Shown: positions 28,701 through 36,858, numbered from the stretch's first letter. The stretch is 64,000 nucleotides of DNA from Rhizobium rosettiformans W3 (GCF_004912135.1 NZ_STGU01000003.1:62001-126000); one strand, 5' to 3'. The notes: a model not told the origin generated them from the sequence alone. Numbers and translations: made by a program.

Positions 28701-30547
28701 CCGTGCTGCTTCATGTCGAAGCTCACACCCTCGGGCACCTGCAGTTCCATGTCGTGCAGGACGACAGATTTCTGCGACTGTCCGTCACTGCCAAGCTCGA
28801 TGTCGAATGTCCGCTCGCTGATGACGCGGAAGCCGAGGTTTTCGAGCAGAGGCACGCGGCGGGAGAGGGGGAGATGGTCGCCGGCGTGGAAGATCTTCAG
28901 ATAAAGCAGGGGCCCGTGGTCACTCACCACCTCGTGGAACTCTAGCGACAGGGGCGCACCGGCAAGGCAGGCCTTGATGTGCTTGAGGTCGCTGACCGCC
29001 TCTTCCGGCGTGAAGGCCTCCTGGAATGCCTGACCTACGTCGAGTGTTGGCGCTCCGACGCCCGCGAGTGCCGCGAAGCGGTCCGTCCAGCGCGCCGTGA
29101 TCTGGCGAACCGCTTCTTCGAGCGTCGCCTGGGGAATGTCGGGCGTCGCGCCCTCGCGCCGGCCGATGATGATGTGAACGCGGGCGACACCACCCTCCGG
29201 GAAGGCCGGATAGAAGGCCGAGACATGACCCTTGTAGACGGACTGGAAGTAGAGGCCGATCTTCTCGCGGACCATGGAATTGTAGTCTTCGCGCGGCACG
29301 TAGACGATCAGCGAGACGAAGCGGTCGAAATGGTCGATGCGCGGCAGGACGCGAACGCGAGGACGCTCGGAGAGGTCGTTGATCTGTTCGCAGAACTTGG
29401 CGAGCAGGTCCGGTGCGATCTGGAAAAGATCATCGCGCGGATAATTTTCGAGCGTGTTCTGCAGCATGCGGCCCGAATGGCTGCGGGGGTCGAAATCGAA
29501 GTGGGAGACGACCTTCTCGACCTTGGCGCGCAGCAGCGGGATCTGGTTGACGGAACGGGTATAGGCAGTGGCGGTAAAGAGGCCGACGATGCGCAATTCG
29601 CCGACGACTTTGCCGTTCGGGCCAAAGCGCTTGATACCGACATAGTCCATGTAGGCGCGGCGGTGCACCACCGACTTCACATTGGCCTTGGTGACGATCA
29701 GGAAGTCCGGTCCCTGCAGGAAGGCAAGGATTTCCGGCGTGGTCGTGACCTGGTTCTGGCCCTGGCGGAGAACAAGCACGTCCGGATTGGACAGGATGCC
29801 GAGGCCGCTGCCTTTGCCACGCTCGACGGTCGCATTCTCGCCTTCGCCGGAATAGACATATTCGCGCATGCCGAGGAAGGTGAAATTGTTGTTCCGCAGC
29901 CATTCCAGGAAGGCGACCGCCTCGTCGCGCTCTGCTTCGCTTCGACCTGCGGAGAGATCGCGCAGTTCCGAAAGCGCCGTCTCCAGAAGGTTCAGCATCG
30001 GCTTCCAGTCATTGGCCGCCAATTTCACCTGAGCGAGCACGTGCTGAAGCCGCTCGATGAGCTCGTTTGCCTGTTCGTCGCTGAGCGGCGCGAGATGAAG
30101 CTGGATATAGCTCACCTTGATCGCGCCTTCCGGATCGGAATCCGGATTGGAGAGGACGACCTCACCGCCGGGCGTTACAGCGAGGATCGGATGCACCGCC
30201 ATATAGATGTCGCGGTAGTGGCTGGTGACTTCGCCCATGAGGCTGTCATAGAGGAAGGACTTGTTGTGATCGACGATGGAGAGGACGCTCACGGGGATAC
30301 CGCCCGGGTTGACCCCGTCGATCGTTTCGATCCGGATATGCGGTGTCTGGCGGTTCCAGCCGGCAATGTCGGCTGCGGCGCGCACCGACGAACGAGCCAA
30401 CATGGCGTCGTCATAACGATCGATGTCGTCGTTGCTGGCTCTGCTGAAGATCACCTTCGGCGGGATATAGGCATGACCGAGTTTGCGCGCCTCCTCCTCT
30501 GCCCTATTCAGAAGCTCCTCGCGCTTTGTCATCCCAGTCTTGCCCAT
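25760..30547 (-). CDS. gdhZ: NAD-dependent glutamate dehydrogenase, large (about 180 kDa) type
   Basis: Oxidises glutamate to 2-oxoglutarate and ammonia, a catabolic enzyme that supplies the TCA cycle. The product has 1595 residues, the usual size of the bacterial large GDH. The N-terminal ~700 residues hold ACT-like regulatory modules; the catalytic domain begins with GGLRWSDRAQDYRTEVLGLV and contains the substrate lysine region VPVGAKGGFFPKQLP, followed by the NAD-binding domain (GIGTYIKAATETDAEVGDRA, GEGANLGVTQKGRIAYA). I chose ATG 30547 because GGAGGGG lies just upstream; an ATG at 30568 is less supported. A UMF1 transporter follows closely. Confidence 0.95.
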   Translation of the reverse strand: MGKTGMTKREELLNRAEEEARKLGHAYIPPKVIFSRASNDDIDRYDDAMLARSSVRAAADIAGWNRQTPHIRIETIDGVNPGGIPVSVLSIVDHNKSFLYDSLMGEVTSHYRDIYMAVHPILAVTPGGEVVLSNPDSDPEGAIKVSYIQLHLAPLSDEQANELIERLQHVLAQVKLAANDWKPMLNLLETALSELRDLSAGRSEAERDEAVAFLEWLRNNNFTFLGMREYVYSGEGENATVERGKGSGLGILSNPDVLVLRQGQNQVTTTPEILAFLQGPDFLIVTKANVKSVVHRRAYMDYVGIKRFGPNGKVVGELRIVGLFTATAYTRSVNQIPLLRAKVEKVVSHFDFDPRSHSGRMLQNTLENYPRDDLFQIAPDLLAKFCEQINDLSERPRVRVLPRIDHFDRFVSLIVYVPREDYNSMVREKIGLYFQSVYKGHVSAFYPAFPEGGVARVHIIIGRREGATPDIPQATLEEAVRQITARWTDRFAALAGVGAPTLDVGQAFQEAFTPEEAVSDLKHIKACLAGAPLSLEFHEVVSDHGPLLYLKIFHAGDHLPLSRRVPLLENLGFRVISERTFDIELGSDGQSQKSVVLHDMELQVPEGVSFDMKQHGALIEEAFLDSFTGAVDNDAFNRLILGAGIDAREASVLRAYAAYLRQAGAVYSLTYMAETLAKHPAIAADLVHLFRNSFDPSLSDKTRKGRQTELLEALEGKLTDVKSLDEDRILRRYINGIEATLRTNFFQKGYRESERPMLAFKFDPHKLEGLPEPRPFREIFVYGVEVEGVHLRFGKVARGGLRWSDRAQDYRTEVLGLVKAQQVKNAVIVPVGAKGGFFPKQLPPATNREAWFAAGTEAYKTYIRTLLSITDNIVAGEVVPPADTLRPDGDDPYFVVAADKGTATFSDTANGLAQEAGFWLDDAFASGGSAGYDHKKMGITARGAWETVKRHFREIDTDIQTTPFTVAGVGDMSGDVFGNGMLLSEKIRLIAAFDHRDIFIDPNPDPAISFAERKRMFNLPRSSWQDYDRSTLSPGAMIISRADKSVKLTPEAAAAIGLETTTATPMDIMTAILKAPVDLLWFGGIGTYIKAATETDAEVGDRANDAIRVNATDVRAKVIGEGANLGVTQKGRIAYALNGGRCNSDAIDNSAGVNSSDVEVNIKIALSPAMQEGRLPREKRNVLLAQMTEEVADLVLRNNYLQSLAISLTEAKGPGNREPLSRLMDYLEGMGRLNRKVETLPDSAAVAERYVSGKALSRPEIGVLLSYAKIVLFDQLVESDLPDDPYCETTLFNYFPAAMREAYAAEIAGHRLRREIIATVLANHAINRGGPGFVVSVCDATGGTPAGVVKAALVTRDALGLSALWEKIDALDAKIPGQTQNRLYAIVEDVYTAMTRLLIDTGYAKGSVGDAVSQLKAAVAAAAPVFKKAIPATLRQHFDDQIAALTEAGAPLALATEVVNLQTMQLLPEILQIAERTGADFAGAMRGFFAVSEAFRIGRIVENASRIQATDHYDSLALTRSLDRIGQARRQIVCAALTSHGKDAQPVQAWIATDRTRVERIGKELASIVDSGEPSISKLAVAAGLLGDLAQDHVR

Positions 30548-30735
30548 TGACCCCTCCGAAGCTCGCACTGTTTGGCCTATTGTTCCCGCAAATCACTTGC
30601 AAAAGTATGTATGAGGCAGATGAAGGAAAAAATCAGGCAAAAATATGCGGCGAAATTCATAAAAATCGGGAAATTTTCATCCAATATGGTTCTTCAACGC
30701 TTCGAATGCCGGGTTGATGCAAGGAGTCGCATGAG
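30548..30735. promoter_or_regulatory. Divergent promoter region between gdhZ and pdxY
   Basis: This 188-bp region is clearly AT-rich from 30595 to 30715, unlike the flanking genes, as expected for two back-to-back promoters. AAGGAG at 30721-30726 serves pdxY. An ATG at 30731 meets a stop after five codons, so ATG 30736 is the pdxY start. No clear operator was recognised. Confidence 0.45.
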
Positions 30736-31617
30736 ATGCAGCCACTAACAAAGGGCGCAGTGATCGTCATTTCAAGTCACGTCGTCCGCGGATCGGTGGG
30801 CAATCGTGCCGCCGTCTTCGCGCTTGAGGTGCTCGGACATCCCGTCTGGGCGCTGCCGACGATCGTTCTGCCCTGGCATCCGGGACACGGGCCTGCGACG
30901 CGTCTGCGGTTTGCCGATGACGATTTCGACAAGGCGATCGAGGATCTCATCGCAGCACCATGGCTCGGAGAAGTCTCGGCCATCCTGACGGGCTATTTCG
31001 GCAGCGCCCGACAGCCGGCTGCGGTCGCGCGGCTCGTTCAGGCTGCAAAGCAGAAAAACCCCGATCTCACCTATGTCTGCGATCCCGTCATGGGTGACCT
31101 CGGCGGGCTCTATATCCGGCTGGAAACCGCAGAGGCCATCCGTGACCACCTGATCCCGATTGCCGATATTGCCACGCCCAACCGCTACGAGCTCCAATGG
31201 CTGGTCGGCAGCGACCTCTCAAGCAACCAGCAGATCATCGATGCGGCCCTGTCGCTCGGGCCGAAACGGATGCTGGTGACGTCTGCAGTTCCGATGATGG
31301 CGGGCGGGACCGGCAATCTCCTGTTGAGCGGACGGTCCGCGCTTCTGGCGGAGCACCGGCTGATAGAAAATCCGCCGAACGGACTGGGAGATCTGCTGGC
31401 TGCCGTCTTCCTCGCCCGCCTGCTCGACGGGGTCGATGAGGAGACGGCATTGCGCACGGCAACCGCGAGCGTGTTCGAGATCCTCGCGCGCACGGCCAAA
31501 CGCGGCGGTGACGAGCTGGCGCTCGAGAGCGATGCGTCCAGCCTGTCGACACCGATGGCCATGGTCCAGTTGCGTCGCCTCATGCATCCGGCCCAACGGA
31601 AACCGGGGAGATCATGA
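30736..31617 (+). CDS. pdxY: Pyridoxal kinase
   Basis: Ribokinase-family enzyme that phosphorylates pyridoxal in the PLP salvage pathway. The 293-residue product begins with VISSHVVRGSVGNRAA, matching the family's N-terminal SHVxxGxVGN, contains the anion-hole region VCDPVMGDLGGLYI, TPNRYELQWLVG, and the catalytic loop NGLGDLLAAVFLARL, where the aspartate is the base. The start is set by AAGGAG at 30721. It lies apart from other vitamin B6 genes, though a YggS PLP-homeostasis gene is 19 kb away. Confidence 0.92.
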   Translation: MQPLTKGAVIVISSHVVRGSVGNRAAVFALEVLGHPVWALPTIVLPWHPGHGPATRLRFADDDFDKAIEDLIAAPWLGEVSAILTGYFGSARQPAAVARLVQAAKQKNPDLTYVCDPVMGDLGGLYIRLETAEAIRDHLIPIADIATPNRYELQWLVGSDLSSNQQIIDAALSLGPKRMLVTSAVPMMAGGTGNLLLSGRSALLAEHRLIENPPNGLGDLLAAVFLARLLDGVDEETALRTATASVFEILARTAKRGGDELALESDASSLSTPMAMVQLRRLMHPAQRKPGRS

Positions 31618-31641
31618 TCCGATCGTGCCGAGGCCAATCCG

Positions 31642-31687
31642 TGTTACCGGTGTTGCCACAGGTGTTCACGCGCTGTAATCGGTAACA
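31642..31687 (+). repeat. Inverted repeat before the carbonic anhydrase start codon
   Basis: TGTTACCG (31642-31649) and CGGTAACA (31680-31687) are exact inverted repeats, 30 bp apart; the right arm ends directly at the ATG. No Shine-Dalgarno sequence is present there. It may be an operator or an mRNA hairpin that shapes translation start. Confidence 0.5.
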
Positions 31688-32341
31688 ATGATCAGTTTTC
31701 CCCCCGCACTCCTCAATGGCTACCGCAATTTCATGGGTGGCCGATATCAAGATCAGCGCGACCGTTACCGCGTTCTCGCCGAGCAGGGCCAGAAGCCCAA
31801 TACGCTGGTGGTTGCCTGCTGCGACTCGCGGGCGGCCCCTGAGATGATTTTCGATTCCATTCCCGGCGAACTCTTCGTCGTCAGGAATGTGGCCAACATG
31901 GTGCCCCCTTACGAGCCGGACGGCCAATATCACTCGACCTCTGCCGCACTCGAATTTGCGGTGCAGGCGCTGCGGGTTCAGGACATCATCGTCATGGGTC
32001 ATGGCCGCTGCGGGGGTATCCGCGCCGCGCTCGATCCCAATGCGGAACCTCTCTCGCCGGGCGATTTCATCGGAAAATGGATGAACCTGGTTGCCCCCGC
32101 TGCCGAGCAGATCCAGGGCAATGCCAACATGACGCCCGGAGAACGCCAGACGGCGCTCGAGCGCATCTCGATCCGCAATTCGATCGCGAACTTAAGGACC
32201 TTTCCCTGCGTGAAGATCCTGGAAGAGCGGGGGAAGCTGCGCATTCACGGCGCATGGTTCGACATCAGCAATGGCGAGCTCTGGCTGATGGATCCGAAAA
32301 CCCAGGATTTCTCCCGGCTGGATGTCGAAGCAGCGGCCTGA
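31688..32341 (+). CDS. Beta-class carbonic anhydrase
   Basis: Zinc enzyme interconverting CO2 and bicarbonate. The 217-residue product carries the beta-class zinc site: Cys45, with the Asp46-Arg48 dyad (CCDSR at 44-48), and His105 and Cys108 in MGHGRCGG. ELFVVRNVANMVPPYEPDG is the usual conserved stretch. The first ATG is kept because residues FPPALLNGYRNFM resemble the N-terminus of rhizobial homologues, although there is no ribosome binding site. It ends at a strong terminator shared with the convergent transglycosylase gene. Confidence 0.94.
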   Translation: MISFPPALLNGYRNFMGGRYQDQRDRYRVLAEQGQKPNTLVVACCDSRAAPEMIFDSIPGELFVVRNVANMVPPYEPDGQYHSTSAALEFAVQALRVQDIIVMGHGRCGGIRAALDPNAEPLSPGDFIGKWMNLVAPAAEQIQGNANMTPGERQTALERISIRNSIANLRTFPCVKILEERGKLRIHGAWFDISNGELWLMDPKTQDFSRLDVEAAA

Positions 32342-32377
32342 CGGCCGGCTGCCAATTGTCGATAGGCATTTGAAATT

Positions 32378-32408
32378 GCGGCGGCCAGAGGCCGCCGCTT
32401 TCCGTTTT
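32378..32408 (+). terminator. Terminator of the carbonic anhydrase gene
   Basis: GCGGCGGCC (32378-32386) and GGCCGCCGC (32390-32398) form a perfect 9-bp stem with an AGA loop, followed by TTTCCGTTTT. The last bases of the T-rich tail overlap the stop codon of the convergent transglycosylase gene, so the site separates the two units. Confidence 0.88.
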
Positions 32409-33228
32409 ACTCGGCGTCGATGCGCGCTGCGATATGGGCAATCGCCTGCTGATAGACGGTCGCGGCGTTCCAGCCCTGAATTGCCGCAAAGTTCGGCTCA
32501 CCCTGCTGATAGCCGGCGCCCGGCTGCCAGCCATGGCCGCGCAGGAAGTTGGCGGTCGAGGCAAGCGCGTCGGCGCGCGAGCGCACCATATCGATGTGAC
32601 CGTCGCCATCCCCGTCGACGCCGTAGCGCACGACGTTGCGCGGCAGGAACTGCGTCTGGCCGATTTCGCCATGGGCTGCACCCTTGGCGTTTACGTCGAG
32701 ATTGCCGGCCTGAACGAGCTCAAGCGCCGCATAGAACTGGTCGGTGAAGAATTCGCTGCGGCGGCAGTCGAAGGCGAGCGTTGCCACGGCCGAAAGCGTA
32801 TGCTCCTTGCCGAGGAAGGAGCCGAAGCCGGTTTCCATGCCCCAGATGGCGATCAGCGGACCTGCCGGCACGCCGTAGCGCTGCTCCAGCCGCGCGAAGA
32901 GCGCCGCGTTGTTCTTCTTCATGGTCTTGCCGCGATTGATGATCGTCTGGCCGCCACGCTTCTGCATGAACTGGTCGAAAGACAGCTTGAAGCTCTTCTG
33001 ACCGCGGTCGGCGCTGATCGTGCTGCGGCTGTAGCTGACCGAGGAGAACACCTTGTCGAGCATCCGCGGGCTGAAGCCCTGGCCTTCGGCCTGCTGCTTG
33101 AAGGCGGCAGCCCATTCCTCGAAGCCTGCGGAAGTGTTGCTGCACGCGGCGGCGGCCGCGGATTGCGTGCCGGCCAGCAGGGCGGCTACGGAAAACAGAG
33201 CTGCCGACAGAGTGGATGTCAGTCGCAT
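32407..33228 (-). CDS. Lytic murein transglycosylase (MltB-like)
   Basis: Exported peptidoglycan lyase that forms 1,6-anhydro-muramyl ends. The 273-residue product begins with a signal peptide (MRLTSTLSAALFSVAALLAG, cleavage in the AAAA stretch near 24-28). The catalytic glutamate is in WGMETGFGSFLG (Glu132), and VATLAFDCRRSEFF and GAAHGEIGQTQFLP are the conserved blocks of the MltB/GH103 type. No lipobox or C-terminal peptidoglycan-binding domain is present, so it is a short soluble form. A longer upstream in-frame start (33345) would destroy the signal peptide and was rejected. Confidence 0.9.
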   Translation of the reverse strand: MRLTSTLSAALFSVAALLAGTQSAAAAACSNTSAGFEEWAAAFKQQAEGQGFSPRMLDKVFSSVSYSRSTISADRGQKSFKLSFDQFMQKRGGQTIINRGKTMKKNNAALFARLEQRYGVPAGPLIAIWGMETGFGSFLGKEHTLSAVATLAFDCRRSEFFTDQFYAALELVQAGNLDVNAKGAAHGEIGQTQFLPRNVVRYGVDGDGDGHIDMVRSRADALASTANFLRGHGWQPGAGYQQGEPNFAAIQGWNAATVYQQAIAHIAARIDAE

Positions 33229-33364
33229 TGATGCCTCATGAAGGACGGTGGTTTGGGACGAATCGGCGGCACCATGCCAGCGATTGCGGATGCTGTCATC
33301 CATCGAACGCTTACATAAGGCCGAGGATTTCTCAATTCGGATCACTTTCCGCTGAAAGCTCCGA

Positions 33365-33395
33365 TGAGGCTTCCCGGATGAACCGCGAAGCCTCA
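33365..33395 (-). terminator. Inverted repeat after asd, possible terminator
   Basis: TGAGGCTTC (33365-33373) and GAAGCCTCA (33387-33395) pair perfectly over 9 bp, 12 bp beyond the asd stop on the minus strand. No clean T-run follows, so a role as an intrinsic terminator is uncertain. Confidence 0.45.
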
Positions 33396-33406
33396 GGACA
33401 GAATGA

Positions 33407-34438
33407 TCAGGCGGCAGCGCGCGGCTTGATCAGCCCGCGGTTGACCAGAAGTTCTGCGATCTGGATCGCGTTCAGGGCCGCGCCCTTGCGCAGGTTGTCG
33501 GAGACCACCCACATGTTGAGGCCGTTTTCGACAGTGGCGTCCTCGCGAATACGCGAGATGTAGGTCGCATCTTCACCGGCGCATTCGACCGGCGTGACGT
33601 AGCCGCCGTTTTCGTGCTTGTCGATGACGAGGCAGCCCGGCGCATCGCGCAGGATGTCACGCGCCTGGTCGGCGGTGATCTCGTTTTCGAACTCGATGTT
33701 GACCGATTCAGAGTGACCGATGAAGACCGGAACGCGCACGGCCGTGCAGGTGACCTTGATCTTCGGGTCGAGCATCTTCTTGGTCTCGGCCAGAACCTTC
33801 CATTCTTCCTTCGTGTAGCCGTCTTCCATGAAGACGTCGATGTGCGGAATGACGTTGAAGGCGATGCGCTTGGTGAACTTCTTCGCCTCGACCGGATCGG
33901 CCACGAAGACGGCGCGGGTCTGGGTGAAAAGCTCGTCCATGCCTTCCTTGCCGGCGCCGGACACGGACTGATAGGTCGAAACCACCACGCGCTTGATCTT
34001 CGCGACGTCGTGCAGCGGCTTCAGCGCTACGACCAGCTGCGCCGTCGAGCAATTCGGGTTGGCGATGATGTTGCGCTTCTTGAAGTCGACGATCGCATCC
34101 GGGTTCACTTCCGGAACGATCAGCGGAACGTCGGCGTCGTAGCGCCAGGCCGAAGAGTTGTCGATGACAACGCAACCCTGGGCACCGATCTTCGGCGACC
34201 ACTTCTGGGAAATCGTGCCGCCGGCGGACATCAGGCAGATGTCGGTGTCGGAGAAATCGTAGTTTTCGAGGTTCTGGACCTTCAGAACGCTGTCACCGAA
34301 GGAGACCTCGGTGCCCTGCGAGCGCGCCGAGGCGAGCGCGATGACCTGCGAGGCCGGAAAACCACGCTCGGAGAGGATGTTGAGCATTTCGCGACCGACA
34401 TTGCCGGTGGCGCCTACAACTGCAATCTTGAAACCCAT
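33407..34438 (-). CDS. asd: Aspartate-semialdehyde dehydrogenase
   Basis: Reduces aspartyl phosphate to aspartate semialdehyde with NADPH, the branch point to lysine, diaminopimelate, threonine and methionine. The 343-residue product starts MGFKIAVVGATGNVGREML, the NADP-binding fold; the catalytic cysteine is Cys130 in NPNCSTAQL, and the conserved YQSVSGAGKEGMDEL and GHSESVNIEF blocks follow. A 20-codon in-frame upstream extension was rejected. dapF, acting later in the same pathway, is 25 kb away on the same strand. Confidence 0.96.
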   Translation of the reverse strand: MGFKIAVVGATGNVGREMLNILSERGFPASQVIALASARSQGTEVSFGDSVLKVQNLENYDFSDTDICLMSAGGTISQKWSPKIGAQGCVVIDNSSAWRYDADVPLIVPEVNPDAIVDFKKRNIIANPNCSTAQLVVALKPLHDVAKIKRVVVSTYQSVSGAGKEGMDELFTQTRAVFVADPVEAKKFTKRIAFNVIPHIDVFMEDGYTKEEWKVLAETKKMLDPKIKVTCTAVRVPVFIGHSESVNIEFENEITADQARDILRDAPGCLVIDKHENGGYVTPVECAGEDATYISRIREDATVENGLNMWVVSDNLRKGAALNAIQIAELLVNRGLIKPRAAA

Positions 34439-34849
34439 GTCTATGCTCTCTTTCTGTCTCTCCGCGGATGGTGAGGGGAAGTTCGCGACAGGACGCAACC
34501 TTCCTTGTCCCCGGCCGTGCCGGGGAGAGAGCGGTGGCCGAAGACGTCAGACGGTTTTCGTCGTCGTTTTGGCCTTGGTCGTGGATGCAAGAGAATGGCA
34601 TGCGCCGCCGGCAGCGGAGCGCTGCAGGAGGTGGAAGACCGCGAAGGGTTGCCCGAAAGCGTGCATGGACCGAATTCCTCTTCGCGGCGAGGGATTACAA
34701 GGTTTTTGGGATGAGTCAAGCCGACTGAAGGCGCGTGAAGGCGAAAAGCGCACTCCGTTTATCCAGCTTCTGCATGTCATGGTGACACGCGCCTGCTTGC
34801 CTGCACTTTTCCGTCGTGGAACAAAAGGCTGCATGTTCGGAGTGTCACC
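34439..34849. other. Gene-free divergent region between asd and the GNAT gene
   Basis: This 411-bp gap has short open frames on both strands but none with a ribosome binding site or recognisable protein. It holds a GC-rich hairpin, TCCCCGGC/GCCGGGGA at 34508-34526, in the asd leader, and one arm of a long-range inverted repeat near the GNAT start. Promoters for both divergent genes must lie here. I saw no tRNA or known riboswitch. Confidence 0.5.
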
Positions 34850-34852
34850 ATG
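34778..34852 (+). repeat. 11-bp inverted repeat enclosing the GNAT ribosome binding site and start codon
   Basis: CATGGTGACAC (34778-34788) and GTGTCACCATG (34842-34852) are exact inverted repeats 53 bp apart. The right arm contains the GNAT start codon, and the GGAG binding site (34839-34842) touches it. In mRNA the arms could pair and hide the start; in DNA they could be operator half-sites. Confidence 0.6.
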
Positions 34853-35401
34853 AGCCTTCTCATTCGCGATCTCGTCGCGGACGATCTTCCATCTGTTACA
34901 GAAATCTATGCCGACGCAGTTTCCCGGGGGACAGCGAGTTACGAGCTCGTTCCCCCTGACCTGCAGGAGATGACGTCCCGTTTCGCGGCGCTGAAAGAAA
35001 AAGGGTATCCCTATCTCGCCGCAACGGATGAGGCCGGCGCGCTTCTCGGTTATGCCTATGCGTCTGCGTTCCGCACACGGCCGGCCTATCGATGGCTCGT
35101 CGAAGATTCCATCTATATTCACCCGTCCGCCCGCGGGCGGGGTGTGGGCAAGGCCTTGCTTACCGAGCTTGTGGCCCGCTGTCAGGCCTTGGGCTTCCGT
35201 CAGATGGTTGCTGTCGTCGGCGGGGCGAGCGAAAGCTCGATTGCGGTGCATCGCAGCTGCGGGTTCGACCTGGCCGGGCGTCTGGCCGGGACCGGGTTCA
35301 AGCACGGGCTCTGGCTCGACACGGTTTTCATGCAGAAGGCTCTCGGGGAGGGGAATTCGACCATGCCCGACCCCGACACCTATCCCGGTACCTTGGCTTA
35401 G
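34850..35401 (+). CDS. GNAT acetyltransferase, phosphinothricin/methionine sulfoximine type
   Basis: A 183-residue N-acetyltransferase. RDLVADDLPSVTEIYADAV and SRGTASYELVPPD at the N-terminus are the pattern of the Pat/Bar/MddA subgroup, which acetylates phosphinothricin, methionine sulfoximine or similar amino acids; the acetyl-CoA loop ARGRGVGKALL lies at 94-104, and GGASESSIAVHRSCGF is conserved. The C-terminal 15 residues are extra. It stops two bases before the convergent DUF2794 gene stop. The physiological substrate is unknown. Confidence 0.85.
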   Translation: MSLLIRDLVADDLPSVTEIYADAVSRGTASYELVPPDLQEMTSRFAALKEKGYPYLAATDEAGALLGYAYASAFRTRPAYRWLVEDSIYIHPSARGRGVGKALLTELVARCQALGFRQMVAVVGGASESSIAVHRSCGFDLAGRLAGTGFKHGLWLDTVFMQKALGEGNSTMPDPDTYPGTLA

Positions 35402-35403
35402 AG

Positions 35404-35802
35404 CTAGTCGGCGGCCTTCAGCGCCTTGTCGAAGACCTTCAGCACTTGGCGCAGGTCATGACCTCGCTTCAGGATACGGCCATCGGTGCCGACGACCGAA
35501 AACGCGCCCTGCTTGGCTGCAAGCTTCGGGTTCTTTTCGATCCGGTAGAGAGGGTATTCACCCGAGCGCTTGAAGACGGAGAAGACGGCCCGATCCTTTA
35601 GGTGATCGATGGCGTAGTCACGCCATTCACCTTCTCCGACCATCCGCCCGTAGATCCAGAGAATGGCATCCAGTTCGCGGCGGTGAAATGTGATGGGGAG
35701 CGGGTCTACAGATTGCCGATAGATACCCAGATCGACGACGCTGGTGGTTCGTTCGGCCCCTTCGTCGTCGCGACGCTGCCCTTCCGGCTGCTCTGACATC
35801 AA
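35404..35802 (-). CDS. DUF2794 family protein
   Basis: A 132-residue protein of the alphaproteobacterial DUF2794 family, function unknown. The conserved core runs from about residue 35: ITFHRRELDAILWIYGRMV, GEWRDYAIDHLKDRAVFSVF, YRIEKNPKLAAKQGAFSVV, ending LRQVLKVFDKALK. The N-terminal 30 residues are charged and variable. There is no signal peptide or membrane segment, so it is likely cytoplasmic. ATG 35799 is an alternative start. gbpR lies 99 bp upstream on the same strand. Confidence 0.8.
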   Translation of the reverse strand: MMSEQPEGQRRDDEGAERTTSVVDLGIYRQSVDPLPITFHRRELDAILWIYGRMVGEGEWRDYAIDHLKDRAVFSVFKRSGEYPLYRIEKNPKLAAKQGAFSVVGTDGRILKRGHDLRQVLKVFDKALKAAD

Positions 35803-35901
35803 TGCTCCACGAGCTCCGATTCATGACGGATGGGTGACAGTGTGCCTGACATGTTCGAAATTGCAAGCTTATCGGGCACCCCGCTTCTCTCCGGCAAAGC
35901 C

Positions 35902-36858
35902 TCAGCGGCTTCTGCTCATGAAGTGCCCAAGCAGGAGTTCGCGCAGCCGGGCGGCCACCGGGGAGAGGCGCTTTCCGTTCAGCGTGATCAGGTGGTAGGG
36001 CGTCACCTCGATCGGCGTTTCCATCTTGAGCGTGGTCAGATTGCCGACGGGCGTCTGGCGACAGAGAAGGTCGGACACCTCCCGCGACATCGGTGCGATC
36101 GCATTCGACGAAGCGAGCATCGCGATCATCACGAGCAGGGATGTGGTGTTGACGATGTTTCGCGGGATGGGCGCGCCTTCTTCGATGAAGACGTTTTCGA
36201 CCGCCTGGCGCAGCGGCGTGCCCGGCGCCTGCATCACCCAGGGGAAATGGGCCATGTCGGAAATGTTCAGCCGGTCGACATTGACCAGCGGGTGGCTGTG
36301 GTGGACGACGATCTCGACCTCCTCCATCGTCGCGCCCTCGACGTGGAACTGGCGCGCATCGATGCCTGCGGGAATGCGGCCGAGCACGAAATCATATTGT
36401 CCCGACAGCAGATCCCTTATCATCTCTCCACTCGGCGCCACATCGACATGGATGTCGATGGTGGATGCCTCGGCCTTCAGCGCCCGTATCGCCGGGACCA
36501 CATAACCGACCGCGCCGCCGGTCACCGCCCCGATCCGGATCTTGCCGGTCAAGCCGCGCTGGATGGCCTCCACTTCTCGGGCGGCCTCGCGCATTTCTTC
36601 GAGAACATTCTGGGCGCGCCGCGCGAGCGCGCTGCCGACGGCCGTCGGCTCCATGCCCTTCGGCGTGCGCAGGAAAATCGGCGACCCGACATAGCGCTCG
36701 ATTTCGCCCAGCATGCGAGATGCCGCCGGCTGGGTCAGCGCAAGTTCCTGAGCTGCAAGGCTTAATTGCCCCAGCTCCGCAATCGAGCGGATCAGCTGGA
36801 GGTGTTTGGGCTGCAATCGTTGAATATGGATCTCTGCCATAAAGGACATATCAACCAT
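35902..36858 (-). CDS. gbpR: LysR-type regulator GbpR of the chvE sugar locus
   Basis: The 318-residue product has an N-terminal winged helix (LQLIRSIAELGQLSLAAQE, then LTQPAASRMLGEIERYVG) and a LysR co-inducer domain (GAVTGGAVGYVVPAIRALKAE onward). Divergent position next to chvE matches GbpR of Agrobacterium, which activates chvE in response to galactose and arabinose. Three starts are possible (36858, 36849, 36840), none with a clear ribosome binding site. It may also repress itself, as divergent LysR regulators often do. Confidence 0.88.
   Translation of the reverse strand: MVDMSFMAEIHIQRLQPKHLQLIRSIAELGQLSLAAQELALTQPAASRMLGEIERYVGSPIFLRTPKGMEPTAVGSALARRAQNVLEEMREAAREVEAIQRGLTGKIRIGAVTGGAVGYVVPAIRALKAEASTIDIHVDVAPSGEMIRDLLSGQYDFVLGRIPAGIDARQFHVEGATMEEVEIVVHHSHPLVNVDRLNISDMAHFPWVMQAPGTPLRQAVENVFIEEGAPIPRNIVNTTSLLVMIAMLASSNAIAPMSREVSDLLCRQTPVGNLTTLKMETPIEVTPYHLITLNGKRLSPVAARLRELLLGHFMSRSR

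Noticed and set aside
34311-34853. 180-codon open frame running from asd to the GNAT start
   Set aside because: It begins inside asd on the other strand, has no binding site, and its composition is random-looking.
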